The position numbers and the translations under genes are program-made. DNA of 30,373 nt, from positions 1-30,373 of the forward strand of contig CAJLXC010000011.1 of assembly GCA_905210545.1 (NCBI GenBank). Reading direction: 5' to 3'. Below are positions 15,997 through 24,418 of the stretch, one piece after another (position 1 is the stretch's first letter; every line of letters starts with the position of its first letter). The notes under the pieces are model-generated. The model was given only the letters and a program-made list of their open reading frames with translations, was not told the DNA's origin and ran no database searches. The stretch is from an uncultured Eubacteriales bacterium (GTDB lineage: Bacteria > Bacillota > Clostridia > Christensenellales > Borkfalkiaceae).

Positions 15997-16371
15997 ATGA
16001 AAAAACACGGCGGCGGCGTGAGTCGCACGGACAGGCTTAACGCCGAACTGAAAAGAGAAATAAGCGAGATTATCGCAAAAAAACTTAAAAACCCCGCCGT
16101 TACGGCTATGGTTTCGGTAACCGACGTAGACGTTTCGCCGGATATTTCTTACGCCAAAGTGTTCGTGAGCGTTTTTTCTACGGACGAGAACAAAAAGAAC
16201 GAGAGTTTCGCCGCGCTATGCGCCGACGCGAAAAAAATCAGATACGAACTCGGCAAGAGTATGCGTATCCGCACCGTGCCGGAGCTTGACCTTATTCTCG
16301 ACCGCTCTCTCGAATACGGCGACAAAATGGATAAGCTCCTTTATAAAATCAGCGAGGACGAGAAAAAATGA
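15997..16371 (+). CDS. rbfA: 30S ribosome-binding factor A
   Basis: Late 16S rRNA maturation factor with a single KH-like domain. 124 aa, normal size. Seen: RTDRLNAELKREISEII at the N-terminus, SVTDVDVSPDISYAKVFVSV, and the C-terminal RTVPELDLILDRSLEYGDKMDKLL, all typical. An AAGGAAG sequence lies 8 nt upstream. The TGA overlaps the nrnA start (ATGA). Confidence 0.95.
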   Translation: MKKHGGGVSRTDRLNAELKREISEIIAKKLKNPAVTAMVSVTDVDVSPDISYAKVFVSVFSTDENKKNESFAALCADAKKIRYELGKSMRIRTVPELDLILDRSLEYGDKMDKLLYKISEDEKK

Positions 16372-17330
16372 TTTCTTTAACCGCTCTCGCAAACAGACTT
16401 TTTTCAGAAAAAAGCGTCGCGCTGATCTGCCACATTCACCCGGACGGGGATACGATAGGGTCTGCCGTCGCTTTGCGTTTTATGCTTATGGAAAAGGGCG
16501 TTAAAGCGGATATCTATTCCGACGATCCCGTTCCCGCAAAGTATGCTTTTCTAAAAGGCGCGGAAAATATAAGCTCGGACGATATAGACGAGTCCAAGTA
16601 TTCGGCGCTTGCCGCGATAGACTGCGCCGATATATCCCGACTCGGGAAATTTGCGGACGCGTATTTAAGAACTTCGCTCGTTACGTATTCTATAGATCAC
16701 CATATTTCAAACGGCTATTTCGCGCGTAAAAATTACGTCGTCGATAAAGCCGCAAACGCGGAAAATATTTACGAGCTGGCTTTGGCGGCAGGGGCTTTTA
16801 TATCGCCCGAAACAGCGGACGCGCTCGCCACGGGCATAATGACCGATACGGGCAACTTCCGCCATAAAAACGTCACGCCGTCTACGCTTCGCGTTACCGC
16901 GGAGCTTGTGGAAAAGGGCGCGGATCTCAATAAGATATACTTTAACTGTTTTGCTTCTCAATCGAAAGAACGCGCAAAGCTTTTCGGTCTGACGATGGAA
17001 AAAATCCGTTATTTTAAGGACGGCAAAATCGCGCTTATTTCCATACCCGCAAGCAATTTAGAAGCAAGCGGGGCGAAAACGGAGGATACCGAGGGGTTTA
17101 TCGACTTCGTTATGGGCATAAAGGGCGTGGAGATAGGAATCGCCGTTATGGAAACGGATAAAAACGCTTATAAGATAAGCTTAAGGTCGGTTTCCGCCGA
17201 CGTAAACGCGGTCGCCAAAAACTTCGGAGGCGGCGGACACGTTCTCGCGAGCGGCTGCAAAATCTGCGGCGAATACGAAGAAGTCGTTGACAGAATCACC
17301 GTTACCGCGGCTAAATATATAGAAGAATAA
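16368..17330 (+). CDS. nrnA: DHH-family nanoRNase/pAp phosphatase
   Basis: Degrades 2-5-mer oligoribonucleotides and dephosphorylates 3'-phosphoadenosine 5'-phosphate in Firmicutes lacking Orn. 320 aa, standard. Metal-binding DHH motifs are visible: HIHPDGD (22-28), AIDCADISR, DHH (110-112), MTDTGNFRHKN, and the DHHA1-domain glycine loop GGGGHVLASGC near the C-terminus. ATG overlaps the rbfA stop, and the TAA shares its last base with the truB ATG, so expression is coupled to both neighbours. Confidence 0.95.
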   Translation: MISLTALANRLFSEKSVALICHIHPDGDTIGSAVALRFMLMEKGVKADIYSDDPVPAKYAFLKGAENISSDDIDESKYSALAAIDCADISRLGKFADAYLRTSLVTYSIDHHISNGYFARKNYVVDKAANAENIYELALAAGAFISPETADALATGIMTDTGNFRHKNVTPSTLRVTAELVEKGADLNKIYFNCFASQSKERAKLFGLTMEKIRYFKDGKIALISIPASNLEASGAKTEDTEGFIDFVMGIKGVEIGIAVMETDKNAYKISLRSVSADVNAVAKNFGGGGHVLASGCKICGEYEEVVDRITVTAAKYIEE

Positions 17331-18178
17331 TGAAAGGCTTTATCAATTTGTATAAGCCCGCGGGTATAAGCTCCGCGGCGGCGGTTTCCGCCGTCAAAAA
17401 GAAGTTTCATACGCCGTGCGGTCACATGGGTACGCTCGATCCTATGGCAGAAGGCGTTCTGCCCGTCGGAATTTATAAAACCTCGCGGCTGTTTCAATAT
17501 CTTCTCGATAAAGATAAAAGTTACGTCGCGCGGTTTCGCTTCGGATTTACCACAGATACGTTAGACGTTACGGGCAGCGTTACCGAAACGACGGGAATAG
17601 TGCCGTCCGAAGAAGAAATAAAAGCGGTTTTGCCCGCGTTTATCGGAGAAATCGAGCAGATTCCGCCTAAATATTCCGCAAAATGCATAGACGGAAAGCG
17701 CGGCTATCAGCTCGCGAGAAAGGGCGTTGAATTCGAGCTTCAACCCAAAAAGGTCAATATATCAAACGTCACGTTGAACGGCAGGACTTCTGCGGACGAA
17801 TACGAGTTTTCCGTGGATTGCAAGGGCGGAACGTATATTCGCTCGCTCGCGCGGGATATAGGCGCGGCGTGCGGGACGGTCGCGGCGATGTCATCGTTAA
17901 AAAGGGTTAAGTCGGGCGTGTTTGACCTTTCAAACAGCGTTTCTCTCGAAGAGTTCGCCCGGTCGGACGAACCCGAAAAATACATAATCCCGCCGGACGA
18001 GGCGGTGAGTTTTGAGAAGCTTGTTTTATCGGAAGAGCAGGCGACTAAAATATTAAACGGAATTTTCCCGGATTACGGGTTTAAAGACGGGTTATACCGC
18101 GTTTATAATCGCGAGGAATTCTGGGGAATAGGAGAATCCAAGGAGGGAATTTTAAAAATAAATGCCTATGTCAGATAA
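17330..18178 (+). CDS. truB: tRNA pseudouridine-55 synthase
   Basis: Makes pseudouridine 55 in the T-arm of tRNAs. 282 aa. Seen: INLYKPAGISS at the N-terminus, catalytic aspartate D37 in GTLDPMAEGVLP, YVARFRFGFTTDTLD, PPKYSAKCIDGKRGYQLAR and the GGTYIRSLARDIG motif. A C-terminal domain of about 80 residues (PUA-like) is present. The start ATG overlaps the nrnA stop by one base (TAATG). The ribF ATG lies 17 bp inside its 3' end. Confidence 0.95.
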   Translation: MKGFINLYKPAGISSAAAVSAVKKKFHTPCGHMGTLDPMAEGVLPVGIYKTSRLFQYLLDKDKSYVARFRFGFTTDTLDVTGSVTETTGIVPSEEEIKAVLPAFIGEIEQIPPKYSAKCIDGKRGYQLARKGVEFELQPKKVNISNVTLNGRTSADEYEFSVDCKGGTYIRSLARDIGAACGTVAAMSSLKRVKSGVFDLSNSVSLEEFARSDEPEKYIIPPDEAVSFEKLVLSEEQATKILNGIFPDYGFKDGLYRVYNREEFWGIGESKEGILKINAYVR

Positions 18179-19067
18179 AGTGTTAAAAAAAGCGGTCGTC
18201 GCCCTGGGGTATTTCGACAGCGTTCATAAAGGACATCGTAAAGTAATAGAAGAAGCGAGAAAGCTTGCCGACGCAAAAGGCTGCGAGCTTGCCGTATTCA
18301 CTTTTAAGGGTAACTTAAAAGCAATGCTTTCGGGAGAAAGAGATAAGTGCGTTTATAACGCTTCCGAACGCGAAGAAATTTTAAGGGGTCTGGGCGCGGA
18401 CGATATTTATTTCGCGCCGGTAGATTTCGGATTTCTTTCGCTCGGCAAGCTTGCGTTCCTCAATAAACTGAACAAAAAATACGACGTGCAGGGTTACGTT
18501 TGCGGAAAGGATTATAAATTCGGCAAATTCGCTTCGGGAAACGTTGACGATCTCGCCAAGTATGCGGAAGGAAAACAGCAGCCGCTTATCGTCGTGGACG
18601 ACGTGACCGACGCCGACGGAAAGAAGATTTCCACTTCGCGCGTCAAGCGTCTGCTTTCAGAGGGCAACGCGAAAAAAGCCGCGGATATGCTCGGCAGAAG
18701 CTTTTCGATAACGGGCGTCGTCAAAGAAGACAGGGGCGTAGGCTCTTCTTTAGGCTGCCCCACCGCTAATCTCAAAATAGAAAGGGATAAACAGCCGCTT
18801 AAAGACGGCGTTTACGCGGGCAGAGTAACCGTCAAAGGCAAAACGTATCGCGCGGTGGTTAATTTCGGACCGCGCCCGACATTCGACGTGAACGATAAAA
18901 TGCTCGAAGCGCATCTTTTAGACTTTAACGAAAACATATACGGCGAAAAAATCACCGTTTATTTCGACGCGTATATAAGAGAAATTCAAAAGTTCGTTTC
19001 GCCCGAAAAGCTCAAAGAGCAGCTCGAAAAAGACATAAAAGAAGTCGGCGAAGGAAAATATGATTAA
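18162..19067 (+). CDS. ribF: Bifunctional riboflavin kinase/FMN adenylyltransferase
   Basis: Makes FMN and FAD. 301 aa. The N-terminal nucleotidyltransferase domain has GYFDSVHKGHRKVIEEA, where families usually show GnFDGVHlGH, so serine replaces the usual glycine. It also has ISTSRVKRLLSEGNAKKAADMLGR in pieces. The C-terminal riboflavin kinase domain has GSSLGCPTANL, the GVYAGRV segment, GPRPTF and EAHLLDFNENIYG. Two ATGs (18162, 18168) are possible; both overlap truB. The 3' end overlaps nfo by 8 bp. Confidence 0.93.
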   Translation: MPMSDKVLKKAVVALGYFDSVHKGHRKVIEEARKLADAKGCELAVFTFKGNLKAMLSGERDKCVYNASEREEILRGLGADDIYFAPVDFGFLSLGKLAFLNKLNKKYDVQGYVCGKDYKFGKFASGNVDDLAKYAEGKQQPLIVVDDVTDADGKKISTSRVKRLLSEGNAKKAADMLGRSFSITGVVKEDRGVGSSLGCPTANLKIERDKQPLKDGVYAGRVTVKGKTYRAVVNFGPRPTFDVNDKMLEAHLLDFNENIYGEKITVYFDAYIREIQKFVSPEKLKEQLEKDIKEVGEGKYD

Positions 19068-19905
19068 GTTCGGTCCGAGCGGCAATTCGGAAGCGTTTCT
19101 TCTTGCCGGCAACACGCACACCGAGCAGTCGGCGGCGTGGGTAAAGAATATGGGGCTGGATTGCTTCGAATATTCGTTCGGCAGGGGCGTAAGGCTCACG
19201 GAAGCGAAGGCTCGCTCGATAAAAGAAGCGTTTTCCGCCGCGGGAGTGGAGATAAGCGTTCACGCGCCGTATTACGTGAACTTTGCAAATCCGGACGACG
19301 CCATGGCGGAAAAGTCTTATTTCTACGTGCTTGAAAGCGCAAAGAAATGTCTTGAAATGGGCGGAGAGAGAGTAGTGTTTCATCCCGCAAGCCAAGGCAA
19401 GCTTTCGCGTGAAGAAGCCGTGGCTCTTACGAAAAAGCGGATAGAAATTCTTCGCGACAAAATCTACGAAAACGGGTACGCGAACGTAACGTTCTGCCCG
19501 GAAACGATGGGTAAGCTCGCGCAGATAGGTACGATAGAAGAGATTGCCGACTTTTGCGCCACGGACGAGGTTTTCGTGCCGTGCGTGGACTTCGGTCACG
19601 TGAACGCGCGGGAGCGCGGCAGCCTTAAAACCGAAGAAGATTACGAAGAAAGGCTGTCGTATCTTATAAATCGTCTGGGATACGAAAGAATAAATCGTAT
19701 GCACGTGCATTTTTCTAAGATAGAGTACACGGATAAAGGCGAAGTAAGGCATCTCACTTTTGCGGACGAAAAATACGGTCCGGAATTCGCGCCGCTTTCC
19801 GCCGCTTTTAAAAAGCTGAAATTAGAGCCGTACGTGATTTGCGAGTCTGCAGGCACGCAGGACGTTGACGCGCTCGCAATGAAAGAAATATTTTTCGGCA
19901 AATAA
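19060..19905 (+). CDS. nfo: Endonuclease IV-family AP endonuclease (TIM barrel)
   Basis: 281 aa. Cleaves DNA at abasic sites using three zinc ions in this family. Metal-ligand motifs in order: ISVHAPYYVNF (His), RVVFHPAS (His), TFCPETMGK (Glu), CVDFGHVNARE (Asp/His), MHVHFSKIEY (His) and YVICESAGTQ (Glu). This pattern fits Nfo rather than a sugar isomerase, though a divergent xylose-isomerase-like barrel cannot be excluded. The ATG lies inside the end of ribF with AAGGAA upstream. It is the last gene of the rimP operon; no clear terminator follows before the MATE promoter. Confidence 0.85.
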   Translation: MIKFGPSGNSEAFLLAGNTHTEQSAAWVKNMGLDCFEYSFGRGVRLTEAKARSIKEAFSAAGVEISVHAPYYVNFANPDDAMAEKSYFYVLESAKKCLEMGGERVVFHPASQGKLSREEAVALTKKRIEILRDKIYENGYANVTFCPETMGKLAQIGTIEEIADFCATDEVFVPCVDFGHVNARERGSLKTEEDYEERLSYLINRLGYERINRMHVHFSKIEYTDKGEVRHLTFADEKYGPEFAPLSAAFKKLKLEPYVICESAGTQDVDALAMKEIFFGK

Positions 19906-19928
19906 TACGAATAAAGCGTCATAATCGC

Positions 19929-19957
19929 TTGACAGCATTTTTCGTATATGATAACAT
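19929..19957 (+). promoter_or_regulatory. Promoter of the MATE gene leader
   Basis: A consensus -35 TTGACA (19929-19934) and TAACAT (19952-19957) with a 17-bp spacer. Transcription from about 19964 would give a 175-nt leader before the MATE start. Confidence 0.75.
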
Positions 19958-19989
19958 ACACGACTTTAATCGAATAAAACGTTAAATAA

Positions 19990-20092
19990 GTCGTCGGAGG
20001 ACGTGAGCGTCGCAACGCTCGGTATAAAACCATCCGTTGAAAAGACGTCGGGTGCGCCCGATTATTAGAGATAATAATCGGGCGTCTTTTTT
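19990..20092 (+). ncRNA. Structured leader with terminator; guanidine-IV (mepA) riboswitch candidate
   Basis: Elements: a hairpin GAGCGT/ACGCTC (20005-20020, loop CGCA); an outer helix CGGA+GG (19995-20000) with CC+TCCG (20030-20036); GACGT (20000-20004) complementary to ACGTC (20045-20049); a small hairpin TCGGG/CCCGA (20048-20061). A terminator, CGCCCGATTATT (20055-20066) with AATAATCGGGCG (20073-20084), follows with T6 at 20087-20092. The small hairpin uses part of the terminator's left arm, so the two states exclude each other. Guanidine-IV RNAs sit before MepA-type MATE genes in Clostridia and relieve a terminator on ligand binding. I propose that class from context; I could not check the consensus. 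A 21-codon frame from GTG 20003 to TAG 20066-20068 also spans it. Confidence 0.6.
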
Positions 20093-20138
20093 ATCCGACG
20101 GACGGGTGCTTCCGTTTTTCCGACGTGAGGGAATTAAA

Positions 20139-21452
20139 ATGCAAAGCGTTAAACTAAAAACGATTTTTAAATACGTCGCGCCGTCCGTTATAGCTTCGGT
20201 TTGTTTTTTTCTGTTTACGATAATAGACGGAATATTCGTAGGCAACGGCGTGGGAGAAAACGCGCTGGGCGCGGTAAATATAGTGTTTCCGTTTATAATG
20301 ATTATAAACGCCGTGTTTTTGCTTATTACGGTAGGCGGCGTTGCCGTTGCGGCGGTGCGGTTCGGCAAGGGTAACGAAAACGGCGCGAACGACGCGTTTA
20401 TGCACGCGCTGTGCGTTATGCTCGCGGCGGCGGTTCTTCTTACCGTTACAGGCACTACGCTTACAAAACCGATAGGGTATATGCTCGGCGCAAACGAAAC
20501 GTATATAGGTTACGTGAGAGATTACCTTTTCTGGTATTCGCTTTTTCTTATTCCGTCGGCTATCGGCACTACGTTTCAGTATTTTTGCAGAAACGACGGT
20601 TCGCCCGTGCTCGTTATGGTCGCAACCGCGATAAGCTCCGCAAGCAATATATTTCTCGACTGGCTTTTCGTGTATCCGTTAAAAAAAGGTATGGCGGGCG
20701 CGGCAATCGCCACGGGTATTTCTCAAACGCTTTATATGTTTGTTATCGGCACGCACTTTATGAGAAAAAAAGGCAAGCTCAGAATAAGAAAATTCGCCTT
20801 TTCCAAAACCGTGCTGGGCAAGATTTTTTTGAGGGGCGTTCCCGAATCCGTTTCTCAATTCGCCGTTCCCGTGTCTACCATTTGTCTTAACTACGTTTTG
20901 CTTGACAGAATAGGCGAGATAGCGGTGAACGCGTTTTCCGTTATAAACTACGTGGCGTCGTTTTCGGTCGCGATATTCGTGGGCGTGGCGCAGGGTATTC
21001 AGCCGCTTCTCGGCAAGGCTTACGGGGAAAAGAACGAAAAGGATTTGTTTTATATCCGCCGCGTTTCCGCGGTGATAGACGTGGTCGGCGCGGGCGCGAT
21101 TTACGTGCTGCTTCTTTTCGTGGGGAGTGCGATTTGCGGAACGTTCGGCGCGAATACGGAAACCTCGGAATACGTCAATCGGGTTATGCCGGCTTTTGCG
21201 TGGGGCTTTATCGTTATGTCGCTGAATACTCTTATTTCTACCTATCTGTATTCTACCAAACGCACGAAAGAAGCGATTATAATGAACGCTTTAAGGAGCT
21301 TTGTGTTTACGATAGCCGTGATTTTGTTGCTGCCGCTCGTTTTCGGCAACGGAATAATCTGGCATACCTTCGGCATTTACGAGGCGTTAAGCCTTATCGT
21401 CGGCTTTATTCTGATGAAACGATCCGAAAGAAACGGAATAACTTTTAAATAA
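20139..21452 (+). CDS. MATE-family efflux transporter
   Basis: 437-aa membrane protein with about 12 transmembrane segments, in the MepA-like branch by general appearance. It exports organic cations using an ion gradient. Seen: an N-terminal helix with the family-like segment FTIIDGIFVGNGVGENALGA in shorter form (IDGIFVGNGVG), a second-half repeat with SQFAVPVST, and GVAQGIQPLLGKAYGEKN, a typical MATE signature. The start is ATG 20139, after GAGGG; a TTG extension to 20037 would run through the terminator and is rejected. It follows the leader RNA above, so its ligand may tell what it exports. A terminator follows (21471). Confidence 0.93.
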   Translation: MQSVKLKTIFKYVAPSVIASVCFFLFTIIDGIFVGNGVGENALGAVNIVFPFIMIINAVFLLITVGGVAVAAVRFGKGNENGANDAFMHALCVMLAAAVLLTVTGTTLTKPIGYMLGANETYIGYVRDYLFWYSLFLIPSAIGTTFQYFCRNDGSPVLVMVATAISSASNIFLDWLFVYPLKKGMAGAAIATGISQTLYMFVIGTHFMRKKGKLRIRKFAFSKTVLGKIFLRGVPESVSQFAVPVSTICLNYVLLDRIGEIAVNAFSVINYVASFSVAIFVGVAQGIQPLLGKAYGEKNEKDLFYIRRVSAVIDVVGAGAIYVLLLFVGSAICGTFGANTETSEYVNRVMPAFAWGFIVMSLNTLISTYLYSTKRTKEAIIMNALRSFVFTIAVILLLPLVFGNGIIWHTFGIYEALSLIVGFILMKRSERNGITFK

Positions 21453-21470
21453 AAAATCATAAAGAGAAAA

Positions 21471-21500
21471 CCCCCGCAACCGCGGGGGCTTTCCCTTTTT
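21471..21500 (+). terminator. Terminator after the MATE gene
   Basis: CCCCCGC (21471-21477) and GCGGGGG (21482-21488) form a 7-bp GC stem with a 4-nt loop, followed by CTTTCCCTTTTT. Confidence 0.88.
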
Positions 21501-21542
21501 GACTAAAAGAAAAAATATCGCCGCCGCAGTAAATAAAAACGC

Positions 21543-21571
21543 TTGATTTATTGCGTAATAAATATTAAAAT
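21543..21571 (+). promoter_or_regulatory. Promoter, second leaderless-start candidate
   Basis: TTGATT (21543-21548), 17-bp spacer, TAAAAT (21566-21571). The start codons ATGATG at 21576-21581 lie 5-8 nt after the -10, so the mRNA would begin at or next to the start codon. No ribosome binding site is visible. Confidence 0.6.
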
Positions 21572-21575
21572 ATAT

Positions 21576-22739
21576 ATGATGATTAAAAATTTTCCCGATA
21601 AACTGGATATAACCGCAACGTGCGCTTCGGGACTGGAGTCCGCGCTCAAAAAAGAGATAGAAAGGCTCGGTTACGGCGTAAACCCCGCGGAGAACGGCTC
21701 GATAACTTTTTCCGCAGACGCATACGCCGTTGCGGAAGCAAATATAAATTTAAGGACGGCAGACAGAGTTTACGTAAAGCTCGCGGAGTTTTCCGCAGAA
21801 ACGTTCGACGATATTTTCGACGGCGTAAAGGCTCTTCCTTGGGAAAATTTTATCGCGAAAGGCGGCAGCGTCGCGGTGAACGGTAAGTGCGTTAAAAGTA
21901 AAATTTACGCCATAGCGGACTGCCAGCGCGTTATAAAAAAAGCCGTTGCCGACAGACTTTGCGAAAAATACGGAGTGCTGAGGCTTCCCGATGACGGAAC
22001 GCTTTACGAAATAGCGTTTTCGATGTTTAAAGACAAGCTTACGCTCTTATTGAATACGAGCGGCGCGGGACTGCATAAACGCGGCTATCGCGACATGGTG
22101 GGGATAGCTCCTATCCGCGAAACGCTTGCTTCCGCATTGCTTTTGATGAGCGACGTTTATTACAAACGTCCGTTCGCGGATCCGTTCTGCGGATCGGGTA
22201 CGTTCGTTATAGAGGGCGCGAAAATCGCTCTCGACATAGCTCCCGGCATAAACCGTTCTTTCGCATTCAACGAATGGGAAAATTTCGACAAAAGACTTTA
22301 CGAGCGCGCCGTCGAAAAGGCGAGAGATAATGAAAAAAGAGATCGCGCGATAGATTTTTCCGGCTCGGATATAGACCCCAAAGCGATAAAGCTTGCCAAA
22401 AGACACGCGGAACGGGCGGGAATAGGCGATAAAATAAGGTTTTTCGTCTGCGACGCAGGGAAATGGAAGCCGGAATCGGACTTCGGCACGATAGTAACCA
22501 ACCCTCCGTACGGCGTGCGCGTTTATGATAAAGACGAAGCGGAAGAGTGCTATAAAAAACTCGGCAAGGCGTTAAAATCGTATCCCGAATGGTCGGTTTT
22601 CGTTATCACCGCCGCAAAGTTCTTTGAAAAGAGCTTCGGCAAACGCGCCGACAGAAACAGAAAAGTTTACAATTCCGATATGGAATGCAGGTATTATTAC
22701 TATTACGGCAAGAAAATCGAGCCGAAAAAAGAGTATTGA
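21576..22739 (+). CDS. THUMP-domain class I RNA methyltransferase
   Basis: 387 aa from ATG 21576 (or 21579). The N-terminal region, about 1-160, has a ferredoxin-like plus THUMP fold (TCASGLESALKKEIERLG, VAVNGKCVKSKIYA) that binds RNA. The C-terminal Rossmann methyltransferase has DPFCGSGTFVIEGAKIA (SAM loop), a FSGSDIDPKAI acidic loop and the catalytic NPPYGVRVYD motif for amino-group N2-methylation of guanine. It resembles B. subtilis YpsC and the N-terminal part of E. coli RlmL, which make 23S rRNA m2G; the exact target is not deducible. A possible leaderless start is described at its promoter. It is followed by galT after a short hairpin-containing gap. Confidence 0.88.
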   Translation: MMIKNFPDKLDITATCASGLESALKKEIERLGYGVNPAENGSITFSADAYAVAEANINLRTADRVYVKLAEFSAETFDDIFDGVKALPWENFIAKGGSVAVNGKCVKSKIYAIADCQRVIKKAVADRLCEKYGVLRLPDDGTLYEIAFSMFKDKLTLLLNTSGAGLHKRGYRDMVGIAPIRETLASALLLMSDVYYKRPFADPFCGSGTFVIEGAKIALDIAPGINRSFAFNEWENFDKRLYERAVEKARDNEKRDRAIDFSGSDIDPKAIKLAKRHAERAGIGDKIRFFVCDAGKWKPESDFGTIVTNPPYGVRVYDKDEAEECYKKLGKALKSYPEWSVFVITAAKFFEKSFGKRADRNRKVYNSDMECRYYYYYGKKIEPKKEY

Positions 22740-22773
22740 CGATAAATTCCGCGCGGATAGCGCGTTATTATCG
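22740..22773 (+). other. Intercistronic hairpin before galT
   Basis: CGATAA (22740-22745) pairs with TTATCG (22768-22773), and CGCG (22752-22755) with CGCG (22761-22764). No T-run follows. No promoter is clear in 22740-22800, so galT is probably transcribed with the gene before it. Confidence 0.45.
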
Positions 22774-22800
22774 TAAAAATCAAAAAACGGAGATAGGAAT

Positions 22801-24345
22801 ATGATAAACGGAAAAATCCTTATAGAGAAACTTCTCGTATATGCGGAAACGTTTTTAAGTCTTAATAAAAGGGACGAAATTTACTTCCGTAATCTTTTGC
22901 TAAGAGAATTTAAGCTTGACGAGCCTGCGGAAAACGCGGGGGATTTGTCTTTCGTGAAAAACTACGACGTTCCGGACGAGCTTGTGGGCGAGATAGCGGC
23001 TTACGCGCGCGAAAACGGTTTGGTTAAAGACGGAGAAGAAGGGCGTTATTGCACCTATATAATGGGAATTTTGTCTCCGCTTCCCTCTGAAGTGAACGAA
23101 ACGTTTATGAAAATCAAAGCCGAACGGGGCATAGAAAAGGCTTGCGAGTATTTTTATAATCTTTCCGTAAAGAACGATTACGTGCAGAAAACCGCCATCT
23201 CGCGCAACCTTAAATGGGAATATAAAGACGGCGACAGAACGCTCGAAATTACCATAAACTTAAGCAAACCCGAAAAGGATAATAAAGAAATCGCAAAACT
23301 TCTGACCGCGCCCAAAAAGGCGAAATATCCCGCGTGCCTTCTTTGCAAAGAGAACGAAGGCTTTGAGGGAACTGCCACTCACCCCGCGAGAGAAAATATA
23401 AGAACTGTTTCTTTAACGCTCGGCGGAGAGCCTTGGTTCGTGCAGTATTCGCCTTACGCTTATTATAACGAGCATATGATAGCCATATCGGAAAAGCACG
23501 CGCCCATGCATATAGAAAGCGATACGATAGACAAGGTGCTGGACTTTGTGGATTTCTTCCCCAACTATATGATCGGTTCTAACGCGGCGCTGCCTATTAT
23601 CGGCGGTTCGATTCTTAATCACGAGCATTTTCAGGGCGGCGGTCATCTTATGCCTATGCATAAAGCTCCGCTCCTTAAAACCGAATACGTCTGCGCGAAA
23701 TATCCGAACGTTAAAGTCGGCGTTGCGGACTGGTATAACAGCGTGATAAGGCTCGAATCTTCCGACAGAAAACAGATAGGCGACCTTGCCAAAAACGTGG
23801 TAAAAGGCTGGGCGGGTTTTACCTGCAAACCGTGCGGAATTTATGCGGAAACGGACGGCGTAAAACACAATTCGCTTTCTCCCGTTTGCAGAAAGAACGG
23901 CGACGTTTACGTTGTGGATATGATTTTAAGAAACAACGTAACGAGCGAAGAATATCCCGACGGCGTGTTCCACGCACACCCCGAGTATCATAATATCAAA
24001 AAAGAGGGTATCGGACTTATAGAAGCTATGGGGTTGTTTATTCTGCCCGGCAGACTTAAAAAACAGCTTGCGGAAATCGCGAAGATTTTATGCGGAGAAA
24101 CGCCTTACGACGAAGCCGCGCTTGCGGATAAAGATAATTATTTATACGCGCACCGCTTTATGATAAAAGAGCTTTTATCGGCAGGCGTCGCGAAAGACGA
24201 ACAAGAAGCGGAAAAACGCGTTACGGATAAAGTGAACGACGTGTGCAGAAACATTCTTTTAAATACCGCGGTATTTAAAAAGGACGAAAACGGCGTTAAA
24301 GGGTTCGACGGGTTTTTGGCTTCCGTCGGAATAGAGAGAAAATAA
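22801..24345 (+). CDS. galT: Galactose-1-phosphate uridylyltransferase (Firmicutes long type)
   Basis: Leloir pathway: UDP-glucose plus galactose-1-phosphate gives glucose-1-phosphate and UDP-galactose. At 514 aa it matches the long B. subtilis-type enzyme rather than the 348-aa E. coli type. The catalytic HxHxQ motif is seen as H274-E-H276-F-Q278 (NHEHFQGGGHLMPM). Further family segments are NEHMIAISEKHAPM and PACLLCKENEGFEG, the last with a CxxC. GGAG lies about 10 nt before the ATG. It pairs with galE downstream; galK is not in the window. Confidence 0.95.
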   Translation: MINGKILIEKLLVYAETFLSLNKRDEIYFRNLLLREFKLDEPAENAGDLSFVKNYDVPDELVGEIAAYARENGLVKDGEEGRYCTYIMGILSPLPSEVNETFMKIKAERGIEKACEYFYNLSVKNDYVQKTAISRNLKWEYKDGDRTLEITINLSKPEKDNKEIAKLLTAPKKAKYPACLLCKENEGFEGTATHPARENIRTVSLTLGGEPWFVQYSPYAYYNEHMIAISEKHAPMHIESDTIDKVLDFVDFFPNYMIGSNAALPIIGGSILNHEHFQGGGHLMPMHKAPLLKTEYVCAKYPNVKVGVADWYNSVIRLESSDRKQIGDLAKNVVKGWAGFTCKPCGIYAETDGVKHNSLSPVCRKNGDVYVVDMILRNNVTSEEYPDGVFHAHPEYHNIKKEGIGLIEAMGLFILPGRLKKQLAEIAKILCGETPYDEAALADKDNYLYAHRFMIKELLSAGVAKDEQEAEKRVTDKVNDVCRNILLNTAVFKKDENGVKGFDGFLASVGIERK

Positions 24346-24418
24346 AAACGTTTTATCCGACGGAAAACGTCAGGGTAAACGAAAATATAAAAAACAACGA
24401 AAAAAGGAGACTTATAAT

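Noticed and set aside
13023..16028. 1001-codon open frame on the minus strand opposite ylxQ, infB and rbfA
   Set aside because: It mirrors clear genes with conserved motifs; its translation is rich in R, F, Y and H with no domain, a usual product of antisense codon bias in this genome.
20003..20068. Leader peptide as the main control of the MATE gene
   Set aside because: The GTG lies only 2 nt after GGAGG, too close for good initiation, and alternative RNA helices explain the leader better; kept only as an alternative.
19990..20092. T-box, purine, TPP or guanidine-I riboswitch
   Set aside because: None of their conserved words (for example a T-box antiterminator GGGTGGNACCGCG) is present.
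20037..20138. 34-residue N-terminal extension of the MATE protein from TTG 20037
   Set aside because: The region encodes the terminator hairpin; ATG 20139 has a ribosome binding site and gives the normal family length.
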